64,000 bases of DNA from an uncultured Rhizobiaceae group bacterium (GCA_947501445.1 CANMVS010000023.1:1-64000), one strand, 5' to 3'; numbered from the stretch's first letter, positions 17,346 to 26,796 are shown. Notes: generated by a model from the sequence alone, not told the origin. Made by a program: numbers and translations.

Positions 17346-17706
17346 TGGTACGCGCGTGCAGACGTCAGATTTCGTTGAGGCACAGCCATTCCAGTCGGCG
17401 GACGGGGCCGGCAAACCAACACGCAACCGGCCACCAGCTTTTACAGGGACAGGTGGGAGGCCTTCCCGCGGGTCGCAAACAGGTGGCGGATTTGGCAATT
17501 GTCTCAATTGCTCCTGAAAAAGCGCCTAATGGAAAACACAACCAGCCACGCAAACCGTAATAACCTGCCGCGTGCGTTATGCATCGGCCATTTAAACAAA
17601 CAACGGGATAACAATTTCCGCATCTGGCAATAGTCCGCCAGCGCAGCCATAGTCCTACCCGGAAACAGGATCAGGCGCATTTTCATCTGAGAGGGAGGGG
17701 GATATC
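17346..17706. other. Intergenic stretch without a recognisable gene
   Basis: No ORF with family resemblance was seen. The end of the stretch carries the strong ribosome-binding site of the next gene (GAGGGAGGGGG). A promoter for that gene must lie here but no clear hexamers were identified. Confidence 0.35.
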
Positions 17707-18477
17707 ATGTGCTGGAGCGGGGAGGCTTCAACTGTCCTTGCTGTCGTAGGACTTGGCACGACAGCATGGGCCGCCAAACGGGGCGAACCAAAAGCGCTAT
17801 GGATGGCGCTTGGCTATTTCTCCCTGATGGAGCTGCTACAGGCCTATACCTACGGCGTTATTGACGAGTGCGGCAAGCCCGCCAATCAGATATCAACGTT
17901 GCTCGGATATATCCACATCATGTTCCAGCCGTTTTTCGTCAATGCTCTATCCATGCATTTCATTCCGAAAGAGGTGCGTGCGAAAATTGAAGTACCCATT
18001 TATCTCCTGTGTTTTGTTTCGGTCATTGTAATGATCATTCAACTCGTGCCGATGCCGTTTGCCGGTAGTTGCCTGACAGATCGCACACTATGTGCTGCAG
18101 AGCTCTGTTCTGTTTCAGGTGAATGGCACATTGCATGGGACATCCCGCTCAATGGTATTGGCAACTGGTTCATGTTGAACGACTTTCCGCTGTTCCAAAA
18201 CGGTTTCCCGACTTTCGTGATCATCATGTTCTGGATACCCGTCATCTACGGCTCGTGGCGAATGACCCTGTTTCATTTCCTGTTTGGACCATTCCTGGCT
18301 GGCATGTCCACGGGTAATCCCAATGAATGGCCGGCCATCTGGTGCCTGTTCTCCATCGGGTTGCTGATGATAATCGTCAAATCACCTCTCAGGCGGTTGC
18401 TCTATGTGAACAGCTGGCCTTTGTGGTGGGTCTTTGGCCGGAAATTTGTTACCCAGCTCAGCCCGAGTGGAAGCTGA
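17707..18477 (+). CDS. DUF5765-type multispanning membrane protein
   Basis: A 256-residue protein starting MCWSGEAS, the N-terminal signature I associate with the DUF5765 family of unknown function. It has about seven hydrophobic segments and several Cys residues in likely loops (DECGKP; AGSCLTDRTLCAAELC). It sits between an MFS gene and a convergent AraC-type regulator. A GAGGGAGGGGG ribosome-binding site precedes the ATG. No enzymatic motif is visible and I do not assign a function. Confidence 0.78.
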   Translation: MCWSGEASTVLAVVGLGTTAWAAKRGEPKALWMALGYFSLMELLQAYTYGVIDECGKPANQISTLLGYIHIMFQPFFVNALSMHFIPKEVRAKIEVPIYLLCFVSVIVMIIQLVPMPFAGSCLTDRTLCAAELCSVSGEWHIAWDIPLNGIGNWFMLNDFPLFQNGFPTFVIIMFWIPVIYGSWRMTLFHFLFGPFLAGMSTGNPNEWPAIWCLFSIGLLMIIVKSPLRRLLYVNSWPLWWVFGRKFVTQLSPSGS

Positions 18478-18479
18478 TT

Positions 18480-19481
18480 TCAGGCCACATCCCGCGGGCT
18501 CACGCCCGTCCAGCGCTTATAGGCCCTGGAGAAAGCCGCCGGGTCGGTGTAGCCCATCAGATAGGCTGTCTCATTGACTGACGTTTGACCTGTCTTGAGA
18601 TATCGGGTTGCCAATTGCTCGCGCAACGTATTGACGATGTCGCCAAAGGATGTCTCTTCGGCCTTCAAACGGCGATAAAGAGATTGGCGGCTGAGGCCGA
18701 GCTCTTGTGCAACTGACAGCGACGTGAAGGCTCCCTTATGGAGGATCGGCATCAGGCAGGCCTCAACCCTTGCGCGCGTCGTTGGTATCTTTTGTATGCG
18801 CTCAAGCAGTTGATCAGCATGACGGGTGAGAATGCCGAAGACGTATTCAGGTTCTGCTGCCACGGGCCATGAGGCAATGTCGGGGTGCAATTTCATCGCA
18901 TTTCGAGGGCTGTTGAAGGATATGGGGCAGCGAAATATGCGTTTGTATTCGTCGCTATAGACCGGCTGATCGTGGGTAAAACAGACTTCCAGAACATGCG
19001 GCTGTTGAAGAAAACGTCTTGGACCGCACACAAGTCGGGCAAATGAGGTTTCCGTAATCTCCGGAAAGCTGTTGGGGTTCTCACGGGTGTCGACCATCCA
19101 TAATTCATTGGCCAGGCGTTCAAGCACGAAGCGCTGTTTTTTGGGCGAACCATTCAGCTCCATTGCCAGCCGGGTATAGCGCTGCAGTTGTGCAAATGCC
19201 TCGCCCATGGTGCGTGAGGCATTCATGATGAGGCCGAGGACGGAAACATCAGCCATATCAACGCTTTCGCCCCATTTCAGCGCCAACGCGTGGTCATCGC
19301 ACAGATCCTGTGCCGCGTGAATGAGTTGTTGATATTGATCAAGCGCAATCCGGTTGTCGCCGTCTTTCAGCGCCGATGCGCAAAGGCCAACGCGCTCAAG
19401 AAGCACCTCTTTGTCGGCACCATGGGACGACGCATAAGCGATCATTCCTTTGACCAGTCCGGCTGACACCGTTGATTGCAC
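18480..19481 (-). CDS. AraC-family transcriptional regulator
   Basis: A 333-residue DNA-binding regulator. The N-terminal two thirds match the AraC-type ligand-sensing domain with the pattern GESVDMADVSVLGLIMNAS, as in OruR/ArgR-like regulators. The C-terminus (about residues 235-333) has the two helix-turn-helix motifs, with SVAQELGLSRQSLYRRLK and the AraC signature YLMGYTDPAAFSRAYKRWTG. It converges with the DUF5765 gene with only two bases between stops. Its target is unknown; the divergent NAD(P)-binding gene at 19695 is one candidate. Confidence 0.92.
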   Translation of the reverse strand: MQSTVSAGLVKGMIAYASSHGADKEVLLERVGLCASALKDGDNRIALDQYQQLIHAAQDLCDDHALALKWGESVDMADVSVLGLIMNASRTMGEAFAQLQRYTRLAMELNGSPKKQRFVLERLANELWMVDTRENPNSFPEITETSFARLVCGPRRFLQQPHVLEVCFTHDQPVYSDEYKRIFRCPISFNSPRNAMKLHPDIASWPVAAEPEYVFGILTRHADQLLERIQKIPTTRARVEACLMPILHKGAFTSLSVAQELGLSRQSLYRRLKAEETSFGDIVNTLREQLATRYLKTGQTSVNETAYLMGYTDPAAFSRAYKRWTGVSPRDVA

Positions 19482-19694
19482 CCTCAGACCCTTAGTTCAA
19501 TCTGTTACAAATCATCATGCGAATGTTACGTCAGGTCATGGTGATAGCAAGTATTTTGGTTAATCTTAAAGGCAAATCGACAACAGAATTCGCGTCGCTT
19601 GATGCGGCATCAGCCCGAAGGTTGCCATGATAAAAATACCGCTGCAGTCAGATCGCACGTTGACCGGCCTGGTGAGGCACATCGGGAGGTTCAA

Positions 19695-20312
19695 ATGAAG
19701 ATCCTGCTTTTGGGTGCAAACGGCAGAACCGGCCGCCAGGTGCTTGCGCGTGCCTTGCGTGACGGCGATACGCTCACGGCAATTGTGCGCGCGCCGGACA
19801 GGCTTGCCGATATTACACACGAGCGATTAAGGGTCTGCGTGGCAAACCCGTGCGATCCCGGTGCGCTGGAGCAGCTTTTGCCTGGTCATGATGCGGTGAT
19901 CTCGGTGCTGGGGCCGCGTTGGCCAACACGCGCAGCCAGTGCCATCTATTATGAATCGGCCGCAGCGATTGTCGAGGCCATGCACAGGGCAAAGGTCACC
20001 AGATTGCTGGTGACATCCTCCGCGCTGCTGTTTCCTGATGATGGTCTTTTGGCGCGGGTCCTGCAATTTCTTGTGCCGCGGATTGTTGAGGCGGCAGGTC
20101 GAATGGAGACACAAATCTGTGCGTCCGATCTCGACTGGACGGTTGCACGGACCGGTTTTCTGACCAGCGACGATAAAGCAGACTACAACGCGGCACGCGA
20201 CGCAATGCCCGATGGTGCCGGGTCAATCCCGCGTGCGGCGGTTGCCCGTTTTCTTCTGGAGGAAGCAAAGCAGCACCATCACCTGCGGCAGGTCGTCGGG
20301 CTAAGTGGATAG
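19695..20312 (+). CDS. NAD(P)-binding atypical short-chain dehydrogenase
   Basis: A 205-residue Rossmann-fold protein of the NmrA/SDR-a5 type. The N-terminus MKILLLGANGRTGRQV carries the GxxGxxG dinucleotide-binding motif. A VTSSALLFPDDG segment and a later WTVARTGFL segment match the family. Such proteins are usually oxidoreductases of uncharacterised substrate or redox sensors. GGGAGG lies 6 bases before the ATG at 19695, and the frame open upstream to 19599 is not needed. It is divergent from the AraC gene. Confidence 0.87.
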   Translation: MKILLLGANGRTGRQVLARALRDGDTLTAIVRAPDRLADITHERLRVCVANPCDPGALEQLLPGHDAVISVLGPRWPTRAASAIYYESAAAIVEAMHRAKVTRLLVTSSALLFPDDGLLARVLQFLVPRIVEAAGRMETQICASDLDWTVARTGFLTSDDKADYNAARDAMPDGAGSIPRAAVARFLLEEAKQHHHLRQVVGLSG

Positions 20313-20359
20313 AGCCACCTATTGCCGTGTGGCAAGCCTGAGCCAAACAGTCTGTCTGG

Positions 20360-20398
20360 ACCTTTGTCCCGTTTCTGACAAAACGTGAAACTGTCTAG
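20360..20398 (-). repeat. Dispersed tandem-hairpin repeat, copy 3 (reverse, truncated)
   Basis: Only the terminal hairpin half is present (TTTGTCCCGTTTCTGACA, then GTGAAACTGTCTAG). Its CTAG (20395-20398) contains the TAG stop codon of the dimethylformamidase-like gene on the minus strand. Confidence 0.75.
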
Positions 20399-22506
20399 TC
20401 AAGATGTTTGCGCAGAACATTTTCCAGAAGGCGTGAAACGGAATTGTCAAAATCGTTCCACGGCAGGCTGCCGCAAAATGTTATTGAACCGGTGGAAAAA
20501 ACCGAACCGCCGCCGGGCATGTCGACATAGACCATGTCCGCCCGCAGCGCGTCTTTTTCCGGTCCGCCCGACAGATTGGTCAGATGGGTCAGCTGTTCTT
20601 CGGGTACAAGCATGAAAGCATCATGCGGGGTCACGGAGCTGGCCAGGACGATGGTATTGTCCGGCGTGCCGAGATGCAGGTCGATACGATCCAGTTCAAA
20701 ACCGGCAGCCCCATTGCCTGAAAATCCGAAATCACCGATCAGATTCTCTTCGATACCGGCAAAGACCCAGTCATAGTCCGGGTCATTGCAAAGGCGTTTG
20801 TAGGGTGCGCCATAAAATTCACCCTGCGCAGCAAAGCCGACACCCACCAGCTCCTGTGGTGCACGACCATTGCGCCGCCACAACCCGCCGTATTTTCCGT
20901 CAAAGGCATTGTAATATTCGCCCGGTTCCGCCGCCCAGGCGCGAATGCCATCCTCAGCGCGGCGAATTTCCAGCATGCTGTCGTTTTCGTCATGCACCGC
21001 AATGCGCCAGTAAAACCCGTTGCCGCCAAGATAGGAGAGATTGCCACTCTGATCGCGGTAATCACGCAGGGCATTCAAGGTTTCTTCCGTGTGATATTCG
21101 GGGTGTGTTGCCGTTGTGACAACCCTGTAGCCTTCGATAGCGGCCACGCCGTCGCGGTGGAGTTCGCGGTCGGTGATGAGGTCATAGTCGATGCCTTTGG
21201 CATGCAGCCAGCTGATGAGATGGCTGTCGGCCTGAAAATGTCGCAGGCCCGAACAGGGCGTTGCACCAAAGGTAAGATATCCCGGTCGCAAATTGAAAAG
21301 CGGGCGGCGATGCGATGCATGGCAAATGCCTGAACCATCGCTGTGGTAATTATAGGTCGACAGCCCGTAGTGAGGATATTGTGCCGGGTTGTGCGGATAG
21401 GCCTTCCAGGCGTCCATGCGCGCGCACCAGGACGGATCATAGTCCGGTCGCGCATGGTTGCCATAGATGGTGTAGGTGAAGGTGGATATCAAAACACATA
21501 ATTTGGCTTTTGGTCGGCCAAGCGGCGGGCAGACAAAAAAAGCTATGGCGTCCTCATGTGCACCGCACTTCAGACGCATCACATAGGCACCGGATGGCAT
21601 GTCGGCAGGAATGGTGAAGGTGAAACTGGTCTTCCACCCGAAGTCGTAGATATCGTCTTCATGAAAATGAATGGCTGTGTAATGGGCCGGTTTGTGGTTC
21701 CAGTTCATCTCTGAACCATCCCAGCGCGACCCCGTCATTGCCCGGGCAGGAAAATTGATCAGCGACAGATCCGGGCCAACAGTGGCAACGCCGGTGGTTG
21801 ACGTGATGTCGCGCGAAAAATCCCACTTGGCCACCGTCTGATCATCAACGATGATTGCCGGTGCCTCGATCTTGCCGTTAAAGTGCTGCGATGCCAGGCC
21901 GTCACACAGACGGGCTGCCACAACCGGAAAGCCTGAAACAGCAAGTTCGTTGTCACAGGGTTGGCAGACTGTGCGCCCATTGGTTTTTACCCGACCAAGC
22001 GTCGATTGCTCGATGGTTATCCGGCTGGCTTCAACGGTCACAACAATCCGGTGCCAGTTCCGCTTTTTGAGCGGTATTGATGTGGTGATTACCCGCTCAC
22101 CAGCCTGTATGGCTGCCGCGCCCATGGCGTCCAGATGCAGATCGAATTGGCCAATGCTCAAAATAGTCTGACGTTGCCCGCCGATCATTGAGGGGAAGAC
22201 AGTGGCAACCAGAACGAGTTTTGCCTTTGCACTGGCCGTGATTTGCTTCGATGCAATGGCATAGGAGCCGGGAAAGAAATGCTGGACGGTGGAGGCAAAG
22301 GTCAGTGGTTTGAAAAACTGTGATGCGTCTTCTTCAACAATGCCCTGTCCTGCCGGGTTCGGGTCGGCGCTGATGGAACGGACCAGCTGCGCGCTGACTG
22401 GCGTATTTTCGTAGGACGACACCTTGAAGGCAACGGTTTCGCCGGGTCTTGCCGACAGGCAGTCGGCATAGCCCAGCAGTGGTGGGTTTGTTGCGTGTCC
22501 GGTCAT
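20395..22506 (-). CDS. N,N-dimethylformamidase large-subunit-like hydrolase
   Basis: A 703-residue protein matching the large (beta) subunit family of N,N-dimethylformamidase, an iron-dependent amidohydrolase that splits DMF into dimethylamine and formate. The N-terminal region includes a LamG/concanavalin-like beta domain (KRNWHRIVVTVEASRITIE). The central part has the Tyr-rich family motifs TYTIYGNHARPDYD and LSTYNYHSDGSG, and a Gly-rich LGGNGFYWR. No small subunit gene is visible. It starts by ATGA overlap with dctM, so it is co-translated with a TRAP transporter, and its substrate is probably what that transporter brings in. Its stop codon is supplied by a repeat copy. Confidence 0.82.
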   Translation of the reverse strand: MTGHATNPPLLGYADCLSARPGETVAFKVSSYENTPVSAQLVRSISADPNPAGQGIVEEDASQFFKPLTFASTVQHFFPGSYAIASKQITASAKAKLVLVATVFPSMIGGQRQTILSIGQFDLHLDAMGAAAIQAGERVITTSIPLKKRNWHRIVVTVEASRITIEQSTLGRVKTNGRTVCQPCDNELAVSGFPVVAARLCDGLASQHFNGKIEAPAIIVDDQTVAKWDFSRDITSTTGVATVGPDLSLINFPARAMTGSRWDGSEMNWNHKPAHYTAIHFHEDDIYDFGWKTSFTFTIPADMPSGAYVMRLKCGAHEDAIAFFVCPPLGRPKAKLCVLISTFTYTIYGNHARPDYDPSWCARMDAWKAYPHNPAQYPHYGLSTYNYHSDGSGICHASHRRPLFNLRPGYLTFGATPCSGLRHFQADSHLISWLHAKGIDYDLITDRELHRDGVAAIEGYRVVTTATHPEYHTEETLNALRDYRDQSGNLSYLGGNGFYWRIAVHDENDSMLEIRRAEDGIRAWAAEPGEYYNAFDGKYGGLWRRNGRAPQELVGVGFAAQGEFYGAPYKRLCNDPDYDWVFAGIEENLIGDFGFSGNGAAGFELDRIDLHLGTPDNTIVLASSVTPHDAFMLVPEEQLTHLTNLSGGPEKDALRADMVYVDMPGGGSVFSTGSITFCGSLPWNDFDNSVSRLLENVLRKHLD

Positions 22507-23795
22507 AGGCTTGGTCCGTATACAAGATTTGGCAGATAGGTAACCCAGCCGGACAGAAACACCAGCAGCAGGATCATCAACAGGTAGGGAATCAGCAACG
22601 GCAGAACACCTATGGATATCTCTTCTATGGATATTTTGCTGATACGGGCTGCGACAAACAGATTGACCCCGATGGGCGGCGTTAAAAATCCTATCTCACA
22701 GGTCATGACGGTGAATATTCCAAAGACAACCGGGTCAATGCCAAGGCTTGTCACCAGTGGGAAGAATACTGCGGTGAAGATGATAATCTGTGGAATGCTT
22801 TCCAGCCACATGCCAACGATAATGTAAAACACACCGATCAGCAGCATGACCAGCCACGGGTGGTCGGATATGCCCTGAAACAGCGCCAGAACCGATGTCG
22901 GAATGTCGAAGATAGTCACCAGCTGGCCAAAGGCTTTGGTGGAACCCAGAATGAACAGCACGGTGCCAATGACAATGGCTGTGAATTTGAAGGCGTGGAA
23001 CAGTTTTTGCCACGTCAGTCCCTTGTAGATGAAGGTGCCGACAAAGAGACCATAGGCAACCGCAACAGCGGCGGCTTCTGAGGGAGTGAATATGCCCGCA
23101 TAGATACCGCCGAGAATAATGATGGGTGCAAAGACAGCCCATTTGCCTTCCCAAAAGGCTTCCAGCAACGGACCCCATCGAAACCTTTCGCCGCTGCCGC
23201 CATATCCATTGTTGAGCGAGACAATGAAAACGACCACCATTAGCATGAGACCCAGCACAATGCCAGGAACAATACCGGCCAGAAAAAGCCGCGGGATGGA
23301 AACGTCAGTGACCAGTGCAAAGATGATCAGCAGGTTTGATGGCGGTATCATGCTGCCAAGGGCACCGGCTGCTGCCGCAATGGCCCCGGCAAAGCGCGAG
23401 CGATAGCCTTCGGCCTGCATGGCAGGAATTGTGATGGAGCCAATGGCGGCCGTGGTGGCCGGGCCTGATCCGGACAGCGCTGCAAAAAACATGCAGGCAA
23501 CGACCGTCACCAGGCCAAGTCCGCCGCGATAGGCCCCCACAAGTTTTTGCGCAATGTTTACCAGCTTTTCGGACATGCCGCCCTGTTCCATCAACTGGCC
23601 CGCCAGAATGAACAGCGGGATTGTAACCAGCGGAAAGGGTTCAAAGGCTGTCCAGGCGGCCTGCGCCATCAATGTCAATGGAATATCGGCAATGAGAAGG
23701 CCGGCAACGGTGGCAATGCCAGCCGCAAAGGGAATGGGCACACCGATTGCCATTGCAATGACAAAGGCTGCGGCCATGATGATCGGACCATTCAT
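22503..23795 (-). CDS. dctM: TRAP transporter large permease DctM
   Basis: The 12-segment membrane subunit of a tripartite ATP-independent periplasmic transporter, 430 residues, which uses an ion gradient to import carboxylates or related solutes. Family motifs are visible: IPLFILAGQLMEQGG, the stretch LSGSGPATTAAIGSI, and GFLTPPIGVNLFVA near the C-terminus. The ATG at 23795 overlaps the dctQ stop as ATGA. An upstream in-frame extension to 23897 would add 34 residues inside dctQ and is unlikely. The stop overlaps the hydrolase gene. Confidence 0.95.
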   Translation of the reverse strand: MNGPIIMAAAFVIAMAIGVPIPFAAGIATVAGLLIADIPLTLMAQAAWTAFEPFPLVTIPLFILAGQLMEQGGMSEKLVNIAQKLVGAYRGGLGLVTVVACMFFAALSGSGPATTAAIGSITIPAMQAEGYRSRFAGAIAAAAGALGSMIPPSNLLIIFALVTDVSIPRLFLAGIVPGIVLGLMLMVVVFIVSLNNGYGGSGERFRWGPLLEAFWEGKWAVFAPIIILGGIYAGIFTPSEAAAVAVAYGLFVGTFIYKGLTWQKLFHAFKFTAIVIGTVLFILGSTKAFGQLVTIFDIPTSVLALFQGISDHPWLVMLLIGVFYIIVGMWLESIPQIIIFTAVFFPLVTSLGIDPVVFGIFTVMTCEIGFLTPPIGVNLFVAARISKISIEEISIGVLPLLIPYLLMILLLVFLSGWVTYLPNLVYGPSL

Positions 23796-24274
23796 AGCGG
23801 CAACTCCCTGTAGCCGTCGGCGCGCCAGCGCCAATAGACCTGAAAAATGCGAAAAAGCATCAGCGTGAACAGCATCGGAATAAACATTTGAACCCAACGC
23901 TGTTCAATCCCCAGGCCGGGCGTTTGATAGGTCACTTCAAACAGCAGTTTGGTATAGGTCGAGGTTTGCACGATCATGAAGATCACGAAGGCGACCCACA
24001 AAAAATCGGCAAGGACGATTGAGCAGATCTGCAGTCTGCGCGGCAATCGGCTGACAAGCAGTGTGATGCGAATGTGGGCGCGCTCGCGCACCGCCATTGT
24101 CGCGCCCAGATAAACGGCAAATATCATCCCGTAGACGGCGGTTTCCTCCGCCCAGGCTGCCGCGGTGCTGAAGACAAACCGCAACACCACCTGCATCAGG
24201 ACAGATCCGACCACGACGCACAGAAAAAAGGTGCACAGCACTTCTTCGAAATACCTATCAATCCTTGACAGCAT
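23792..24274 (-). CDS. dctQ: TRAP transporter small permease DctQ
   Basis: A 160-residue membrane protein with four hydrophobic segments and the DctQ-type motif FVFSTAAAWAEETAVYG, plus ERAHIRITLL. It partners the DctM permease. The ATG at 24274 is preferred because a GAGG site lies 8 bases upstream; a TTG at 24304 is in frame. A 100-bp repeat copy lies between dctP and this gene, so the two parts of the transporter may be expressed at different levels. Confidence 0.9.
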   Translation of the reverse strand: MLSRIDRYFEEVLCTFFLCVVVGSVLMQVVLRFVFSTAAAWAEETAVYGMIFAVYLGATMAVRERAHIRITLLVSRLPRRLQICSIVLADFLWVAFVIFMIVQTSTYTKLLFEVTYQTPGLGIEQRWVQMFIPMLFTLMLFRIFQVYWRWRADGYRELPL

Positions 24275-24390
24275 TTCATCATCCTCGAATTGTTTGGGGC
24301 TCAATTGTATAGGGTATTATTGTACCGCAGACAGGTGCGCGCCCGTATGGCAGCGCACCTGCAAAGCGTGGGGAGGAAGCGTTTTTTGGC

Positions 24391-24490
24391 GCAATTCAGA
24401 TTTTGACGAAATCGGAAAATCCTGAATGCATCGACAAAATCAAAGGCCGGCACCATTGTCCTGTTTCTAACCAAACGTGAAACGGTCTAG
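24391..24490 (-). repeat. Dispersed tandem-hairpin repeat, copy 4 (reverse, intra-operon)
   Basis: Full-length, somewhat diverged copy (GCAATTCAGATTTTGACG, TGAATGCATCGACAAAATC, CTGTTTCTAACC, GTGAAACGGTCTAG). The terminal CTAG (24487-24490) contains the TAG stop codon of dctP. It lies between dctP and dctQ, where a stem-loop could attenuate transcription or protect the dctP mRNA. Confidence 0.85.
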
Positions 24491-25485
24491 TTGGCCTGCT
24501 CGCGGATTGCCTTGACCAGCTCGGTGAACTCAGCCCCTTTTTCCGCGGCATATTTGTCCTGTACGCTTTGACCGGCAGCAATAAAGCCGCTGCGATCAAA
24601 TTCGACTGTCTTCATGCCGCCTTCTCCAACCAGAAAGGCGCGAATTTCATCGACCTTGCGGGTCATGTCTTCCTTTTGAAAGATGCCCGCATCGCGCGCC
24701 GCGCGCATCACCGCGTCTTTTTGTGCATCGTCCAGCTTGCCCATGATGCGTTTGCTGGCGAAAAGCGGAGAGAAATAAGTGAAATGCTCCAGTGCAGTGA
24801 AATGCGGCATGATTTCATAGAATTTCTGCGACTTGATGAAAGATGTGCCGTTATCGGCGCCTTCAACCGTGCCAGTCTGAAGGGCTGTTGGGGTATCTGC
24901 CCAGGGGAGCGGAATGGGCGCTGCACCGAAGGCGGTAAATGTGTCGATCATCACCTGATTTTTCGGCACCCGTACTTTCAGCCCGGCCATATCCTCCACT
25001 TTAGTGATGGGGTTGCGGGAATTGTAGAAATCACGGTCCCCGACAAATCCGAATGTCAAAAGGTTTACGCCGGTTGCCTCTTCAAGTCGGGTTGAAAAGT
25101 CCGCACCGACTTCACCTTCCAGCACGGCGTAAGCATGTTCCTTGTCCTCAAATATATAGGGCAGGACAAAGGCGTCCATCAGCGGAAAATGTGGTGATAT
25201 ATTATTGCCGGTGATTATGTGCATATCCACCGTTCCAAGCTGCATGGCTTTGAAGGCTTCATCCTCGCCCATCAACTGCCCGCAGCAGCGCACTTTCACG
25301 TCGATCGAACCGTCGGAATATTCTTCTGCAAGCTCGGCAAATTTATTGGCCAGAACGCTGTAGGAACTGCCTTCGGCGGCCGCATAGCCAAGGTTGATGA
25401 CGACGTCAGAGGCCGATGTGGCCTGCGCGGAGGCGGCCAGCAGTGCAGCCGATAGCGCAAGCGGCAGGAATTTGGACTTTAGCAT
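24487..25485 (-). CDS. dctP: TRAP transporter solute-binding protein DctP
   Basis: The periplasmic receptor of the TRAP system, 332 residues. It starts with a signal peptide (LPLALSAALLAASAQATSA, cleavage near residue 25). The mature protein has DctP-family features: LGTVDMHIITGN, an Arg-containing AGLKVRVPKNQV segment that places the substrate-binding arginine, and TALQTGTVEGADNG. It is the first gene of the operon, divergent from a LysR regulator. The stop codon TAG lies within a dispersed repeat. Confidence 0.94.
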   Translation of the reverse strand: MLKSKFLPLALSAALLAASAQATSASDVVINLGYAAAEGSSYSVLANKFAELAEEYSDGSIDVKVRCCGQLMGEDEAFKAMQLGTVDMHIITGNNISPHFPLMDAFVLPYIFEDKEHAYAVLEGEVGADFSTRLEEATGVNLLTFGFVGDRDFYNSRNPITKVEDMAGLKVRVPKNQVMIDTFTAFGAAPIPLPWADTPTALQTGTVEGADNGTSFIKSQKFYEIMPHFTALEHFTYFSPLFASKRIMGKLDDAQKDAVMRAARDAGIFQKEDMTRKVDEIRAFLVGEGGMKTVEFDRSGFIAAGQSVQDKYAAEKGAEFTELVKAIREQAN

Positions 25486-25603
25486 GTATCTCTCCAGGTC
25501 TTTTGGTGTTCGCTCTTATTTTTCTTGTTGCGCATGGAACGTGGCACAGGCAATGTTGCTTGTATAATATCAATTGGGTCATGATTGATGCATTTGAGGT
25601 ATC
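25486..25603. promoter_or_regulatory. Divergent dctP-lysR promoter/operator region
   Basis: The 118-bp spacer must hold promoters for both genes. On the plus strand a TATAAT (25563-25568) lies about 35 bases before the lysR ATG, without a good -35 box. LysR regulators usually bind between divergent genes like these, so an operator is expected here, but I could not define it. Confidence 0.4.
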
Positions 25604-26497
25604 ATGAAATTCGGACTTAGACACATTCGCTATTTCATCGCCGTGGCCGAAGAACTGCATTTTCGCCGTGCTGCCGAGCGATTGGGCATTGCGCAACCGG
25701 CCTTGAGCAGGGCCATTCAACATCTCGAAGACGAATTGGGCGTGACTTTGTTTTTGCGGTCCAACCGGCATGTCACCATCACCGAGGCGGGCAAAACATT
25801 CCTGCAGGGCAGTCAGGGTGTGATGAACGCGATGGAGCACACCGTCAACAATACCAAACAGGTGCACAGCGGGCAGATCGGTATTTTGCGTGTCGGTTAT
25901 ACCGATTTTGCCATCGCTGGTGCCCTGCCTAACCTGCTGAAGGGGTTTCGGACGCAACAGGCCGGTGTCACCCTCCAACCACATCATGATGTGACAACCG
26001 ATCAGCTGCTGAAGCTGGAGGCTGGCATGCTCGATGTCGGATTTGTCACGGGACCTGTTGTCAAACAGGGGTTTGAGCGTTGTCTTATTCAAAAAGAGCG
26101 GTTTGTCTGCGTTGTCCATGAGAGCCATCCATTTTCAGCGCGCAGCAGCATTCAACTGGAAGAACTTGCTCATGAGGATTTTGTGCATGGACCGGCACGT
26201 GACTGGGAGCATTTTTATTATTATCTGATCCCGCTTTGTCGGCGCGCCGGTTTTGTGCCGCGCATTGTCCAGGAAGCCTATAATTCCGATGGTATTTTGG
26301 GGTTGGTCGCCAGTGGTATGGGAATTACGGTTTTGACCGAAAGCGCCAATAATCTGGCGCGCCCAGGGTTGAAATCAATCCCGATCAGCAATGTTACGGA
26401 GCGTTTGATGACTGTGGCGATCTGGAAATCGGATGTGATGAATGGGGTCAAAAAAATGTTCATCGATTACATTCGCAGTCAAAGCCCCGAAAGCTGA
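25604..26497 (+). CDS. LysR-family regulator of the TRAP/amidase operon
   Basis: A 297-residue LysR-type activator. The N-terminal winged helix reads LRHIRYFIAVAEELHFRRAA with the recognition helix GIAQPALSRAIQHLEDELG, and a periplasmic-binding-fold sensor domain follows (about residues 90-297). LysR genes divergent from a transport/catabolism operon usually control that operon in response to its substrate, so this is the likely regulator of dctP-Q-M and the hydrolase. Confidence 0.93.
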   Translation: MKFGLRHIRYFIAVAEELHFRRAAERLGIAQPALSRAIQHLEDELGVTLFLRSNRHVTITEAGKTFLQGSQGVMNAMEHTVNNTKQVHSGQIGILRVGYTDFAIAGALPNLLKGFRTQQAGVTLQPHHDVTTDQLLKLEAGMLDVGFVTGPVVKQGFERCLIQKERFVCVVHESHPFSARSSIQLEELAHEDFVHGPARDWEHFYYYLIPLCRRAGFVPRIVQEAYNSDGILGLVASGMGITVLTESANNLARPGLKSIPISNVTERLMTVAIWKSDVMNGVKKMFIDYIRSQSPES

Positions 26498-26603
26498 TGA
26501 CCAACGTTCACGATGATAACCAGGTAGTGCCAGTTGTAACGCCCTGGCAAAAACGGTGTGATGATAGATAAACGTCACGAAATGAACGCTTTTCGGCCGT
26601 AAA

Positions 26604-26643
26604 AACCAACCCGGCTTTCTCCACGATGAAAGCCGGGCTGGTT
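26604..26643. terminator. Strong hairpin, terminator-like mainly for the minus strand
   Basis: A 16-bp stem with one mismatch (arms AACCAACCCGGCTTTC and GAAAGCCGGGCTGGTT) and an 8-base loop. On the minus strand it is followed by a short T-run (TTTTTACGG), so it fits an intrinsic terminator for transcripts from the right. On the plus strand it could also stop lysR readthrough but has no T-run. Confidence 0.65.
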
Positions 26644-26796
26644 ATCTGGCTGGGCAGCTGGCAGGGCGATATGGGAGCACATCACTTCATGATAAGGCGA
26701 TTTATCACGGCAGCTGCCTTTTTATCTCCAAGCCCAGGGCAGAGCCGAAGATGGCACCAGATTAGATATTCGGCGCTATATTTCGATACTATTGAA

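Noticed and set aside
25541-25560. Sigma-54-like promoter (TGGCAC ... TTGC) upstream of lysR
   Set aside because: The distance between GG and GC is 13 bases instead of 10, so it does not fit the strict sigma-54 spacing.
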